Assembly (NCBI GenBank): GCA_964242425.1
Contig: CAXTCK010000048.1
Span: 1-18,486, forward strand
Length of the DNA: 18,486 nucleotides
Reading direction: 5' to 3'
DNA from: Lichenicola sp964242425
GTDB lineage: Bacteria; Pseudomonadota; Alphaproteobacteria; Acetobacterales; Acetobacteraceae
Below, piece after piece: positions 1-7,185 of this stretch (position 1 is its first letter; every line of letters begins with the position of its first letter). The position numbers and the translations under genes were made by a program. The notes under the pieces were generated by a model. That model saw only the letters and a program-made list of their open reading frames with translations. It did no database searches and was not told the DNA's origin.

Positions 1-803
1 TCGCGGAACGCGCCGCCGCCGCAGGTTTCCAGCGTGGCGGCCAGCGCGTTCGGCACGCAGGTGTACCAGAACTCGTCGCCCGACTGGCTTTGCAGCAGCA
101 CGTCGAGCCGCGCCCGCTCCACGTTGGTGGGCAGCACGCCGGTGCGGCTCAGCGACTGGCTGCCGTCGTTCAGCGCCGTGGTGTCGGCGGCCGGGTCTGC
201 GTTGAGCGGGATCACCAGGTCGGGCGTGGCGGGCGCCGGGTCCCGGGCGGTGGCAGGATAGAACAGCAGGCTGGAACTGGCGGTGATGGTGCTGGTGTCG
301 GCGGTGTTCTGGTAGTTCGCGATCAGCACGTGCCCGGGCTGGGCGGTCCGCAGCAGGGCGGTGTCGTCCGTCACGTCGCGCTCCACGTGCCAGGCGGGTG
401 CCAGGGCGGCGCGCGGCTCGGCGGTGGTGCCGAACAGGACGTTGACCCCGCCGATGAAGATGGTGGCGGTGCGGTCGTATTGCCGGCCGGCATCGAGCGA
501 GATGTCCGTGCTCAGCACCACCCGGGCCCAGGGGCCGGGACAGGCGGCGGGTGGGGCGTAGGAGAACGGCACCGTGCTGGCGCCGAAGCTGGCGTTGCTG
601 AACAGCGGCACCCGGCACGGGGTCTCGTCCGGATGCGGCACGGGCGGCTCGATCGGCGCCACGTTGCTGCTGTTGATCGCGGCCTGGGCCAGGGCGGGCA
701 GCGGCGCCAGAAATGCCAGCGCAATGCCGGATGCGATGCCGGATGCGATGCCGGACAGAAGCACGATACGGGCCGGCATGAGCGGACGAGCGTGACGATG
801 CAT
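1..803 (-). CDS. PNGase A-family secreted glycoamidase, N-terminal part (runs off window)
   Basis: The reading frame is open from an ATG at 803 to the left edge, about 267 codons, so the C-terminus is missing. Residues 1-40 form a signal peptide: basic start, hydrophobic stretch, then a cleavage-like LPALAQA. After it the sequence matches the N-terminal domain of peptide-N4-(N-acetyl-beta-glucosaminyl)asparagine amidase A: a PLFSNASFG motif (about 66-74), CPGPWARVVLS (88-98), QYDR (108-111), IFIGGVNVLFGTTAEP (115-130) and WHVERDVT (138-145). Family members cut the glycosylamine bond between N-glycan and asparagine and act outside the cytoplasm, here presumably in the periplasm or outside the cell. 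ATG 779 is an alternative in-frame start; neither has a clear Shine-Dalgarno sequence, and 803 was chosen because it is the first ATG. The family match comes from motif recognition, not a search, and activity cannot be judged without the C-terminal half. Confidence 0.72.
   Translation of the reverse strand, partial: MHRHARPLMPARIVLLSGIASGIASGIALAFLAPLPALAQAAINSSNVAPIEPPVPHPDETPCRVPLFSNASFGASTVPFSYAPPAACPGPWARVVLSTDISLDAGRQYDRTATIFIGGVNVLFGTTAEPRAALAPAWHVERDVTDDTALLRTAQPGHVLIANYQNTADTSTITASSSLLFYPATARDPAPATPDLVIPLNADPAADTTALNDGSQSLSRTGVLPTNVERARLDVLLQSQSGDEFWYTCVPNALAATLETCGGGAFR
724..755. repeat. 12-bp in-frame tandem repeat in the signal peptide
   Basis: The unit atgccggatgcg occurs twice in full (724-735, 736-747) and then partially (748-755). 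On the coding minus strand it encodes GIASGIASGIA in the hydrophobic core of the signal peptide of the PNGase A-family gene. The unit is a multiple of three, so changes in copy number would lengthen or shorten the signal core without shifting frame. Confidence 0.8.
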
Positions 804-850
804 GGGACCGCGCCGGTTGTTGCCACGTCATCCGAGCACGGGCCGCAGCA

Positions 851-884
851 ATAAAAAAGCCCCCGATCCTCGGATCGGGGGCTT
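851..884 (-). terminator. Rho-independent terminator of the Bax inhibitor-1 gene
   Basis: A perfect 13-bp inverted repeat (arms 857-869 and 872-884) is separated by only two bases. On the minus strand it is followed by a T-rich run (complement of ATAAAAAA at 851-858). It lies 26 bp beyond the stop codon of the gene at 910-1689 and about 50 bp before the start of the next minus-strand gene. That position implies the two minus-strand genes are separate transcripts and that the downstream gene has its own promoter in the short gap. Confidence 0.92.
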
Positions 885-909
885 ATCCGGCCTGGGAAAG
901 CTGCCGGGA

Positions 910-1689
910 TCAGTTGTTGTTGCTGCGTACGCCCGTGAGTTGCAGCAGGAAGGTGAACAGGTTGATGAAGGTGAGATAAAGCATCAGGGCGTCGGTGACG
1001 CTCTGCTTCGCCGCACCGTCCACGCCCTGGTAGTAGGCCAGCTGGCCATAGTTCCACTTGATGCGCTGGGTGTCATAGGCGGCAAGACCGGTGAAGATCA
1101 GCACGCCGATCACGCTGGTCAGCAGATACAGGCCGGCGCTGTGGGTGAAGATGTTGACCACGCTGGCGATGATGATGCCGAACAGGCCCATGATGAGGAA
1201 CGAGCCGAACCGGGTGAGGTCGGTCTTGGTGGTGTAGCCCCACAAACTCATCGCGGCGAAGGTGCCGGCGGTGATGAAGAACACGCGCACGATCGACAGG
1301 TCGGCGTAGACGAAGAACAGGTTCGCCATGCTCAGGCCCATCGCGGCCGAGAAGGCCCAGAACACCCCCTGCGCTGCCTGCCGCGACAAGCGGTTGATGC
1401 CGAAGCTCAGCACCATCACGAAGCCCAAGGGGGCGATCATGGCGATGAAGCCCAGTATGGTCGGGCGGATCGCCACCATGCCGTTCGGCATCATCACCGT
1501 CTGGTGGAACAGCGCCGCCAGCTGGCTATGGGCGATGCCGTAGGCGACCAGCCCGGTCAGCACCAAGCCGGACGCCATCCAGTTGTAGACGCGCAGCATG
1601 TAGGCACGCAGCCCGAGATCCACGGCTCCGGCCTGGACGCCGATGCCGGTCCTGCTGGGGGTGGTGCGATAGTCGGGAACGAACGCCAT
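910..1689 (-). CDS. Bax inhibitor-1 (BI-1)/YccA family membrane protein
   Basis: This 259-aa protein is almost entirely hydrophobic after residue 25, with about seven membrane segments, the usual size and layout for bacterial BI-1/YccA/YetJ proteins. The hallmark C-terminal region is present: AYDTQ (Asp at about 205) followed by TDALMLYLTFINLFTFLLQL (Asp at about 232). This Asp pair matches in placement the di-aspartyl pH sensor described for the calcium-leak protein YetJ. The inner-membrane role in alphaproteobacteria is poorly defined; calcium leak or FtsH-linked protease control (as for YccA) are family precedents, not shown here. An AGGA-containing site lies about 10 bases before the ATG at 1689. 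The gene is monocistronic, with a putative promoter at 1738-1767 and a strong terminator at 851-884. Confidence 0.93.
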   Translation of the reverse strand: MAFVPDYRTTPSRTGIGVQAGAVDLGLRAYMLRVYNWMASGLVLTGLVAYGIAHSQLAALFHQTVMMPNGMVAIRPTILGFIAMIAPLGFVMVLSFGINRLSRQAAQGVFWAFSAAMGLSMANLFFVYADLSIVRVFFITAGTFAAMSLWGYTTKTDLTRFGSFLIMGLFGIIIASVVNIFTHSAGLYLLTSVIGVLIFTGLAAYDTQRIKWNYGQLAYYQGVDGAAKQSVTDALMLYLTFINLFTFLLQLTGVRSNNN

Positions 1690-1737
1690 GGTCTTTCAAT
1701 TCCTGTGGAGCCGGGCGATCCCCGGCGCTCCTATGCG

Positions 1738-1767
1738 ATATGTTGGCGGTTCCGCGTGCGAGGTCAA
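1738..1767 (-). promoter_or_regulatory. Putative sigma-70-type promoter for the BI-1 gene
   Basis: On the minus strand TTGACC (1767-1762) matches a -35 box and is followed after 18 bases by a weak -10-like ACATAT (1743-1738). Transcription would begin near 1730, giving a 5' leader of about 40 bases before the ATG at 1689. The -35 box is good and the -10 box is poor, so this is a suggestion from spacing and position only. Confidence 0.35.
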
Positions 1768-1886
1768 GGACAACACGGGCAGCGGCGATTGACCGCGGGG
1801 ATCGGCGCGGGCACCGTCGTGGTTCGGCCGCCCCGGTTCTGGCTGCCCCGGTTCCAGCGGCATCCGGAAGAAGCAGGCTTTTCCCC

Positions 1887-1997
1887 ATGACCGGCGTCCA
1901 ACCCCCAGCCGAGCGGCCGGAGTCGCGCATCGCGATCATGCTCGCGGTTCTGGCGGCGGTGGTGCTCTTGTTCCCGCGCCGGCCGTCCGCGCGCTGA
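1887..1997 (+). CDS. Small single-pass membrane peptide (36 aa), unrecognised
   Basis: The ORF begins with ATG at 1887 and encodes about 16 polar residues, one hydrophobic segment (IAIMLAVLAAVVLLF, about residues 15-29) and a basic tail (PRRPSAR). Its stop overlaps the thpR start as TGATG, an arrangement typical of translational coupling and the main reason to believe it is real. The Shine-Dalgarno sequence is poor: GGAAG lies about 17 bases upstream. The same frame stays open upstream to an ATG at 1740, but that longer form has no better start signal. No family was recognised; it could be a leader peptide or a chance ORF. Confidence 0.4.
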   Translation: MTGVQPPAERPESRIAIMLAVLAAVVLLFPRRPSAR

Positions 1998-2530
1998 TGC
2001 GCCTTTTCGTGGCGCTGGAGCTGCCCCGGACCCTGCGCGAAACCCTGTCCGGCCTGTGCGGCGGCCTGTCCGCAGCGCATTGGGTGGCGCCGGAGAACCT
2101 TCATCTCACCCTGCGCTTCGTCGGCGAGGTGCGGCGCGACCAGGCGGAGGAGATCGACCTCGCCCTTCACGCCCTGCAGGTCCGCCGCTTCGACCTGGCG
2201 TTGTCCGGCGTCGGCCTGTTCGACCGCAACAACCGTCCCAGCAAGCTGTGGGCCGGGATCAACCGGTGCGAGCGCCTCCATCACTTGCAGAACAAGATCG
2301 AGACCGCCCTGCAGCGCGCCGGCATGGCCCCGGAGCGGCGCCGGTTCCAGCCGCACGTGTCGCTGGGCCGGGTGGACGCGGTGGCCGAGCCGCTGCTTGC
2401 CGGCTGGGTGCAGGAGCACAACCTGCTTCGCACCGCGCCGGTGCCGATCGACAGCTTCACGCTGTTCAGCTCGCAGCCCGGTCCCGATCAACCGGTCTAC
2501 ACAGCGGAGGTCGACTATGAACTGCAGTGA
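1997..2530 (+). CDS. thpR: RNA 2',3'-cyclic phosphodiesterase (2'-5' RNA ligase family)
   Basis: The 177-aa product has the two HxTx-type motifs of the 2H phosphoesterase superfamily: HLTL at residues 36-39 and HVSL at 120-123. It begins with MRLFVALELP, typical of ThpR. The enzyme opens 2',3'-cyclic phosphates on RNA ends to 2'-phosphates and can join tRNA half-molecules in vitro; it is cytoplasmic. Length and motif spacing are normal for the family. The start overlaps the preceding small ORF by one base, and the end overlaps the next gene by 14 bases, so it belongs to a tightly packed plus-strand operon. Confidence 0.95.
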   Translation: MRLFVALELPRTLRETLSGLCGGLSAAHWVAPENLHLTLRFVGEVRRDQAEEIDLALHALQVRRFDLALSGVGLFDRNNRPSKLWAGINRCERLHHLQNKIETALQRAGMAPERRRFQPHVSLGRVDAVAEPLLAGWVQEHNLLRTAPVPIDSFTLFSSQPGPDQPVYTAEVDYELQ

Positions 2531-3023
2531 GACCGCATCCCTGGCCGTCCTGGCCTGCCTGCTGCTCGGTGCCGCCACCCCGGCCAGGGCCGCGGTGCAG
2601 GTGCCGGGGCCGATGCAGGTCGGACCGTCCTGGGCCCAGGCCGACCCCGCCCACGCGTCGGCGCTGCTCAGCACGATCATCGTCAACCACGGCACGCTGG
2701 TCGACCGCCTGATCCGGGTGGAGTGCCCGGCGTCCGGGCAGGTGGCGCTGCGCAACGCTTCCCTGCACGACGACATCGCCACGCCCACGCCGTCGCAGCA
2801 GCACGAGGCGGAAGCCGTCACCAGCACCCAGAACGGGCTCGACCTGCCGCCCGCCCTGCACGGCCGGTTCCATCCCGTGACCGCGCTGATCGACCTGACG
2901 CGGGCGACGCAGCCCTTGACCGACGGCGCGCTGGTGCCGTGCACCATCACCTTCGCCCATAGCGGCGAGCAGATCGTGATCTTCAGCGTGGGCGAGCAGC
3001 CGAACCCCACGACCGAGCCTTGA
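2517..3023 (+). CDS. Periplasmic PCu(A)C-like protein lacking the copper ligands
   Basis: The start is the ATG at 2517, which has a good Shine-Dalgarno sequence (GGAGG about 6 bases upstream), giving 168 aa. Residues 1-25 form a signal peptide ending PARA-A. The mature part follows the pattern of the copper chaperone PCu(A)C (DUF461) beta-sandwich: PSWAQADPAHASALLSTIIV, then DRLIRVECPASGQVALR, a GLDLPPA segment, and a C-terminal VPCTITFAHSGEQIVIFSV. The family binds Cu(I) through a His/Met set (H-x10-M-x21-H-x-M) for cytochrome oxidase assembly. The segment where HxM should stand reads HPVTALIDLTRA, and no Met occurs in the central region, so the canonical site is not preserved. It may have another role or bind another ligand. 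The gene overlaps thpR by 14 bases and the next gene by 4. Confidence 0.68.
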   Translation: MNCSETASLAVLACLLLGAATPARAAVQVPGPMQVGPSWAQADPAHASALLSTIIVNHGTLVDRLIRVECPASGQVALRNASLHDDIATPTPSQQHEAEAVTSTQNGLDLPPALHGRFHPVTALIDLTRATQPLTDGALVPCTITFAHSGEQIVIFSVGEQPNPTTEP

Positions 3024-3709
3024 GCGCCGGCACGGCCGGCAGCACGCCGGGCTGCCGGCCTGCCGGCGACGATCCAAACCGGCCAAACCGGCCGAACGGG
3101 CCGGAGGGGCCGGACGCGGCGTTGGCGCGGCTGGTGGCCGAGGTGCGGAGCTGCCGCACCTGCGCGCCGCTCCTGCCGCTGGGGCCCCGGCCGATCCTGC
3201 ACGTGTCCACCACCGCCCGCGTGCTGATCGCGAGCCAGGCGCCGGGCACGGTGGTGCACGAGAAGGGGATCTCGTTCTGGGACGCGTCCGGCGACCGGCT
3301 GCGCGCCTGGCTCGGCCTGGACAAGGCCGCGTTTTACGACACCAGCCGGGTGGCGATCCTGCCGATGGGGCTGTGCTACCCCGGCCGCCTGCCCCAGGGC
3401 GGCGACCGGCCGCCGCGCCCGGAATGCGCGCCGATCTGGCGCGACCGCATCCTGTCGCACATGCACGGGCTGCGGCTGACGCTGCTGATCGGCACCTACG
3501 CGCAGAACCACGTGCTCGGCCCCGGTTTGATGACGGAGCGGGTGCGGGCATTCCGCGACTACCTGCCGCGCGGGCTGTTCCCGCTGCCGCACCCGTCCTG
3601 GCGCACCGGCGTGTGGGAAGCGCGCAACCCGTGGTTCCCGGAGATCGTGCTGCCTGCGCTCAAAGCAGAGGTGGCATGCGCTCTCGACATGGGCGGGAGC
3701 GGAAGCTAG
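3020..3709 (+). CDS. Uracil-DNA glycosylase family protein (Fe-S type, COG1573-like)
   Basis: The 229-aa product carries the UDG superfamily loop ASQAPG (71-76) and a late HPSWR motif. Four cysteines (45, 48, 119, 136: CRTC, MGLCYPG, RPECAP) are spaced as expected for the 4Fe-4S cluster of family 4/5-like enzymes. These enzymes remove uracil from DNA as the first step of base excision repair; substrate preference cannot be read from sequence. The HEKGISFWDASGDRLRAWLG segment is typical of a proteobacterial subgroup. The TTG start at 3020 overlaps the preceding TGA, which fits translational coupling. Before the first cysteine there is an unusual N-terminal extension with Pro-Asn-Arg repeats, so a downstream start is possible. 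The stop is 9 bases before the next gene. Confidence 0.88.
   Translation: MSAGTAGSTPGCRPAGDDPNRPNRPNGPEGPDAALARLVAEVRSCRTCAPLLPLGPRPILHVSTTARVLIASQAPGTVVHEKGISFWDASGDRLRAWLGLDKAAFYDTSRVAILPMGLCYPGRLPQGGDRPPRPECAPIWRDRILSHMHGLRLTLLIGTYAQNHVLGPGLMTERVRAFRDYLPRGLFPLPHPSWRTGVWEARNPWFPEIVLPALKAEVACALDMGGSGS
3074..3112. repeat. 9-bp in-frame tandem repeat (PNR/PNG) near the UDG N-terminus
   Basis: Units of nine bases (ccaaaccgg twice, then diverged ccgaacggg and ccggagggg) encode PNR-PNR-PNG-PEG at residues 19-30 of the glycosylase. The units decay from left to right. The stretch lies ahead of the conserved domain and is probably a disordered tail. Confidence 0.7.
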
Positions 3710-3718
3710 GACGGGCGG

Positions 3719-5389
3719 GTGTCCGTCTGGTTTTTCCACCGCATCGTGCTGGCCATCTGCCTGCTCACCGGTCCACCGCTACGCGCGGCGGAATCCGGCT
3801 GCGGCAGCGTGATCATCCCCACCGGCGTCGGCGTGGGACCACCCGCCGGGGTGAACTCGCTCAACCCGCTGCTGACCAACTCGGTATACGCCCAGGAGGT
3901 GATCAAGCAGTTCCTGCGCCCGCTGGTCTGGATCGACCGGCACGGGGAGCCGGACTTTTCCCGCAGCGTGGCGTCGGCGGTGTCCACGCCGGATGACGGC
4001 GCCTCCTTTCTGATCACCCTGCACGACTGGCGCTGGTCCGACGGGGTGCCGGTCACCGCCGGCGACCTCCAGTTCACCCTCGACCTGATCCGCGGCATGG
4101 GCCCGCGCTACGTCTGGTATGGCCAGGGCGGGGTGCCGACGCTGATCGCATCCAGCCGCATCGTGTCGACGCACCAGGTCGAGCTGCGCATGACCCGCAA
4201 GGTGAACCCGCGCTGGTTCATCTCGCTCGGCCTCGGCAACCTGCTCTACCCGCTGCCGAGGCACGTGTTCGAGGGGATGAGCCCGGTGGAGCTGCGCCGG
4301 CGGCAGAACGACGCCACGCTGTTCGCGGTCGGCGACGGGCCGTTCCTGCTCAAGGAATATGCGGTCGGGCGGCACGTGGTGCTGGTGCCGAACCCGCTAT
4401 ACGGCGGCCACCATCCGCAGGTGCGGCGCCTGGTGATCGCCTTTCCCACCGGCAACACCGCGCTGGAGCAGATGCGCGCCGGCGCGCTCGACATGGCGAG
4501 CATCCCCTATCTGCTGTCGGGATTCGCATCCCGCCTGCCCGGGTTCACCGTGATGAAGCCCACCCCGAACTTCACCTATGGCGACGGCTACATCAACTTC
4601 CGCTCGAAGCAGGCGCCGTTCCTGGCCGACGAGGCGGTGCGCCGGGCGATGACGCGGGCCATCGACCAGAAGGAGATCGTGGCGCTGATCTATCGCGGCC
4701 AGGCCAGCGTCGACCACGGGCCGGTGCCGCCGTCCATGGTCGATCTGCAGTCCGCTGCCGCCCGCGCCGGCTATCCCGACCTGTCGTTCAATCCCGCGGC
4801 CGCGAGCGCGCTGCTGGCCCGGGACGGCTGGACCCCCGGCCCGGACGGGATCCTGAGCAAGGACGGGCAGCGCCTCGCCTTCTCCATCCTGACCTCGTCG
4901 GAAGGCAGCGACGGGATCATCCAGGCGCAGCTGATCCAGCGCAACCTGCGCCGCATCGGCATGGAGGTGTCGATCCGCACTATCGGCTTCAACCAGCTGC
5001 TGGCGGTGCTGGCCGGCAACGGCCACGACTGGGACATGATCACCCTGCGCTGGTCGATCGCGACCTATCCCAACATGCACGACTTCTTCTCGTCCGACGG
5101 CGCGATGAACGACGGCCACTTCATCGACAAGCACATGGACGCGCTGAACCGCGACGTGATGTTCGGCTCCGGCGACGGCCCGCTGCGGGCGGTGCAGGAT
5201 TATACCGCCGAGCACGTGCCGCACCTGTACCTGCCGGCCGGCACGCCGGAGGTGCTGGTGCGTCCGGGGATCGGCGGCGTGTCCGACTTCCTCAGCCCGA
5301 ACGGGATGTGGTCGGCCGAGCTGCTGACGCTGTCCGGCCCGCTCGCCTGCGCTCCGGGCGCCGGAGGACCGCATGCTCCGGCTCCTTGA
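3719..5389 (+). CDS. Peptide-type ABC transporter substrate-binding protein (SBP family 5)
   Basis: The 556-aa protein has an N-terminal signal peptide (about residues 1-24) and the fold markers of family 5 binding proteins: SLNPLLTNSVYAQEV near the start, WRWSDGVPVTAGDLQFTLDL, a YINFR strand, and EAVRRAMTRAIDQKEI. Family members deliver oligopeptides, nickel or glycosides to the cognate permease. The following genes identify this one as the receptor of a complete importer, but the ligand cannot be predicted. The start is GTG with AGGA about 8 bases before it; no ATG is available before the signal peptide. A Cys at residue 28 follows ESG, which is not a convincing lipobox, so a soluble periplasmic protein is more likely than a lipoprotein. 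It overlaps the first permease gene by 17 bases. Confidence 0.92.
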   Translation: MSVWFFHRIVLAICLLTGPPLRAAESGCGSVIIPTGVGVGPPAGVNSLNPLLTNSVYAQEVIKQFLRPLVWIDRHGEPDFSRSVASAVSTPDDGASFLITLHDWRWSDGVPVTAGDLQFTLDLIRGMGPRYVWYGQGGVPTLIASSRIVSTHQVELRMTRKVNPRWFISLGLGNLLYPLPRHVFEGMSPVELRRRQNDATLFAVGDGPFLLKEYAVGRHVVLVPNPLYGGHHPQVRRLVIAFPTGNTALEQMRAGALDMASIPYLLSGFASRLPGFTVMKPTPNFTYGDGYINFRSKQAPFLADEAVRRAMTRAIDQKEIVALIYRGQASVDHGPVPPSMVDLQSAAARAGYPDLSFNPAAASALLARDGWTPGPDGILSKDGQRLAFSILTSSEGSDGIIQAQLIQRNLRRIGMEVSIRTIGFNQLLAVLAGNGHDWDMITLRWSIATYPNMHDFFSSDGAMNDGHFIDKHMDALNRDVMFGSGDGPLRAVQDYTAEHVPHLYLPAGTPEVLVRPGIGGVSDFLSPNGMWSAELLTLSGPLACAPGAGGPHAPAP

Positions 5390-6326
5390 GCGTCGCCTCG
5401 GCAGTGCTGCGCTGTCGCTGCTGATCCTGACGATGCTGGCCTTCGGCATGAGCCACCTGACCCCGGGGGGCCCCGCCTACTCGATCCTGGGTCCGGCGGC
5501 GCGGCCGGACACGGTGGCGGCGATCAACCACGAGTTCGGCCTCGACCTGCCGATCTGGCGGCAATACCTGCGCTGGCTGTGGCAGCTCGGGCACGGGCGG
5601 CTGGGCAGCTCGTACCTGTCGAACCAGCCGGTCGGCGCCATGCTGCTGGGCTACGAGGCCAACACGATCCTGCTGCAGCTGGTGGCGCTGGTCGCCAGCC
5701 TCGTCATCGCGTTCGGGCTGGGGCTGCTGCACGGGGTGTTCCACGAGCGCCGCCTTGGCCGGCTGATCAGCGCGCTGGAGCTGGGGTTGTTCGCCCTGCC
5801 CTCGTTCTTTGTCGGCACCCTGCTGATCCTGTGGCTGTCGATGGGGCTCGGCTGGCTGCCGGCGGGCGGCCTGGAGAACCTGCGCCTGTCCCACCAGACG
5901 CCGGGCTCGATCCTGTCGCACCTGGCGCTGCCGGCCGCCACCATCACCCTGTTCACCGTGCCGGCGCTGTCGCGCTACCTGGCGCAAAGCGTGCACGAGG
6001 AGCTCGGCCGCGACTACGTGCGCTCGGCCGCGGCACGCGGCGCCTCGCCCCGCCGCATCCTGTTCCGCCACGTGCTGCGCAACGCGCTGCGTCCGGTGGT
6101 CACCCTGCTCGGCTTGTCGCTGCCCACGATCTTTGCCGGCGGCATCGTGACCGAAACGGTGTTCTCCTATCCCGGCCTCGGCTGGCTGTTGTGGCAGTCG
6201 GCGATCGGCCAGGACTACCCCGTGCTGATCGGCATCGTGCTGGTGATCGGCGTGCTGACCGTGCTCGGCAACCTCCTCGCCGACCTCGTCAACGGCGTGC
6301 TCGACCCCCGGACCAGCTATGCCTGA
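5373..6326 (+). CDS. ABC transporter permease, DppB/OppB type
   Basis: The 317-aa inner-membrane protein has an N-terminal membrane helix followed by a periplasmic region with the DppB-type motif HLTPGGPA and the phrase INHEFGLDLPIWRQYLRWL. Five further membrane helices follow. The cytoplasmic EAA coupling loop is clear (ELGRDYVRSAAARGASPRRI), and the ending LADLVNGVLDPRTSYA is typical of this permease class. It forms the translocation pore with the next gene product. A strong Shine-Dalgarno sequence (GGAGGA, spacing about 5) precedes the ATG inside the end of the binding-protein gene, and the 3' end overlaps the next permease by 8 bases. Confidence 0.95.
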   Translation: MLRLLERRLGSAALSLLILTMLAFGMSHLTPGGPAYSILGPAARPDTVAAINHEFGLDLPIWRQYLRWLWQLGHGRLGSSYLSNQPVGAMLLGYEANTILLQLVALVASLVIAFGLGLLHGVFHERRLGRLISALELGLFALPSFFVGTLLILWLSMGLGWLPAGGLENLRLSHQTPGSILSHLALPAATITLFTVPALSRYLAQSVHEELGRDYVRSAAARGASPRRILFRHVLRNALRPVVTLLGLSLPTIFAGGIVTETVFSYPGLGWLLWQSAIGQDYPVLIGIVLVIGVLTVLGNLLADLVNGVLDPRTSYA

Positions 6327-7185
6327 AGCCTTATCGCTCCGACGGGCGCACCGGGCCGTGCGCCGGTCCGGCGTCGCCGTGTTCGGCAGCGGCAGCCTTC
6401 TGGCCGGGATCGTTCTCGCAGCACTGGTGCTGTTCCTGTGCTTCCTGCTGCCGCTCGCCTGGCGTGTCGATCCGTATGCGCTCAACCCCCTGTCGGCGTT
6501 GTCGCACCCCGGCCGGGCGTTTCCGCTCGGCACCGACGAGCTCGGACGCGACAACCTGGCCCGGGTGATGGATGCCGGCCGCGCGACGCTTCTGGTGGGG
6601 CTGCCGGCGGCGATCCTCACCTTTGCGGCCGGGTTGTTTTATGGCCTCCTGTCCGGCCTCGGGCCGCGCCTGCTCGACGCGGTGATGATGCGCCTGCTGG
6701 ACGCGGTGCTGGCGCTGCCGGGACTGGTGGTGCTGATCTTCTTTGCCGCCATCCTGCGCCTGTCCACCGCGTCGCTGATCCTGTTGCTGGGGCTGATCTC
6801 GTGGCCGCCGCTGGCCAGGCTGGTGCGCAACGAGACGCGCGCGGTGCGCGAGCGCGAGTTCGTGCTGGCCTCCACCCAGATGGGCGGCGGCTTCTTCCAC
6901 GTCGTCACCACCCACCTGCTTCGCGTGCTGGCGCCGGTGCTGGCGGTGAACTTCACCTTTCTGGTCGGCGAGATGATCCTGCTGCTGTCGGCGCTGTCGT
7001 TCCTGGGGCTCGGCGTGCAGCCGCCGCAGACCAGCTGGGGCGGGCTGCTGGAAGGTGCCTTGCAGCTGGTGGCGCTCGACCCGTGGTGGCTGGTGCTGCC
7101 GCCCGGGCTGCTGATCTTCGCCTCCCTGCTGTCGACGTCGCTGATCGGACAGGGATTGTTGAGCAGGCGGGGCGGCGCCCGATGA
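6319..7185 (+). CDS. ABC transporter permease, DppC/OppC type
   Basis: The 288-aa protein begins with a cytoplasmic N-terminus and one membrane helix, then the family-defining LGTDELGRDNLARVMDAGR segment, four or five more helices, and an EAA-type loop (VREREFVLASTQMGGGFFHV). LSFLGLGVQPPQTSWG near the C-terminus is diagnostic of DppC-like permeases. It pairs with the product of 5373-6326. The start overlaps the upstream gene by 8 bases and the stop overlaps the ATPase start as ATGA, so all subunits are probably made in balanced amounts from one message. Confidence 0.95.
   Translation: MPEALSLRRAHRAVRRSGVAVFGSGSLLAGIVLAALVLFLCFLLPLAWRVDPYALNPLSALSHPGRAFPLGTDELGRDNLARVMDAGRATLLVGLPAAILTFAAGLFYGLLSGLGPRLLDAVMMRLLDAVLALPGLVVLIFFAAILRLSTASLILLLGLISWPPLARLVRNETRAVREREFVLASTQMGGGFFHVVTTHLLRVLAPVLAVNFTFLVGEMILLLSALSFLGLGVQPPQTSWGGLLEGALQLVALDPWWLVLPPGLLIFASLLSTSLIGQGLLSRRGGAR

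Noticed and set aside
1526..3739. A 737-codon open frame on the minus strand
   Set aside because: It is antisense to thpR, the PCu(A)C-like gene and the UDG gene, all with clear family motifs. Its own translation is Arg/Ala/Gly-rich with no recognisable domain, the usual shadow in high-GC DNA.
3740..3810. Lipoprotein signal in the binding protein
   Set aside because: The Cys at residue 28 is preceded by ESG rather than a lipobox such as LAG, so lipidation is not supported.
6438..7181. N-terminal extension of the fused ATPase into the permease gene
   Set aside because: The frame is open, but the sequence there is low-complexity and overlaps a well-supported permease; the ABC domain begins right after ATG 7182.
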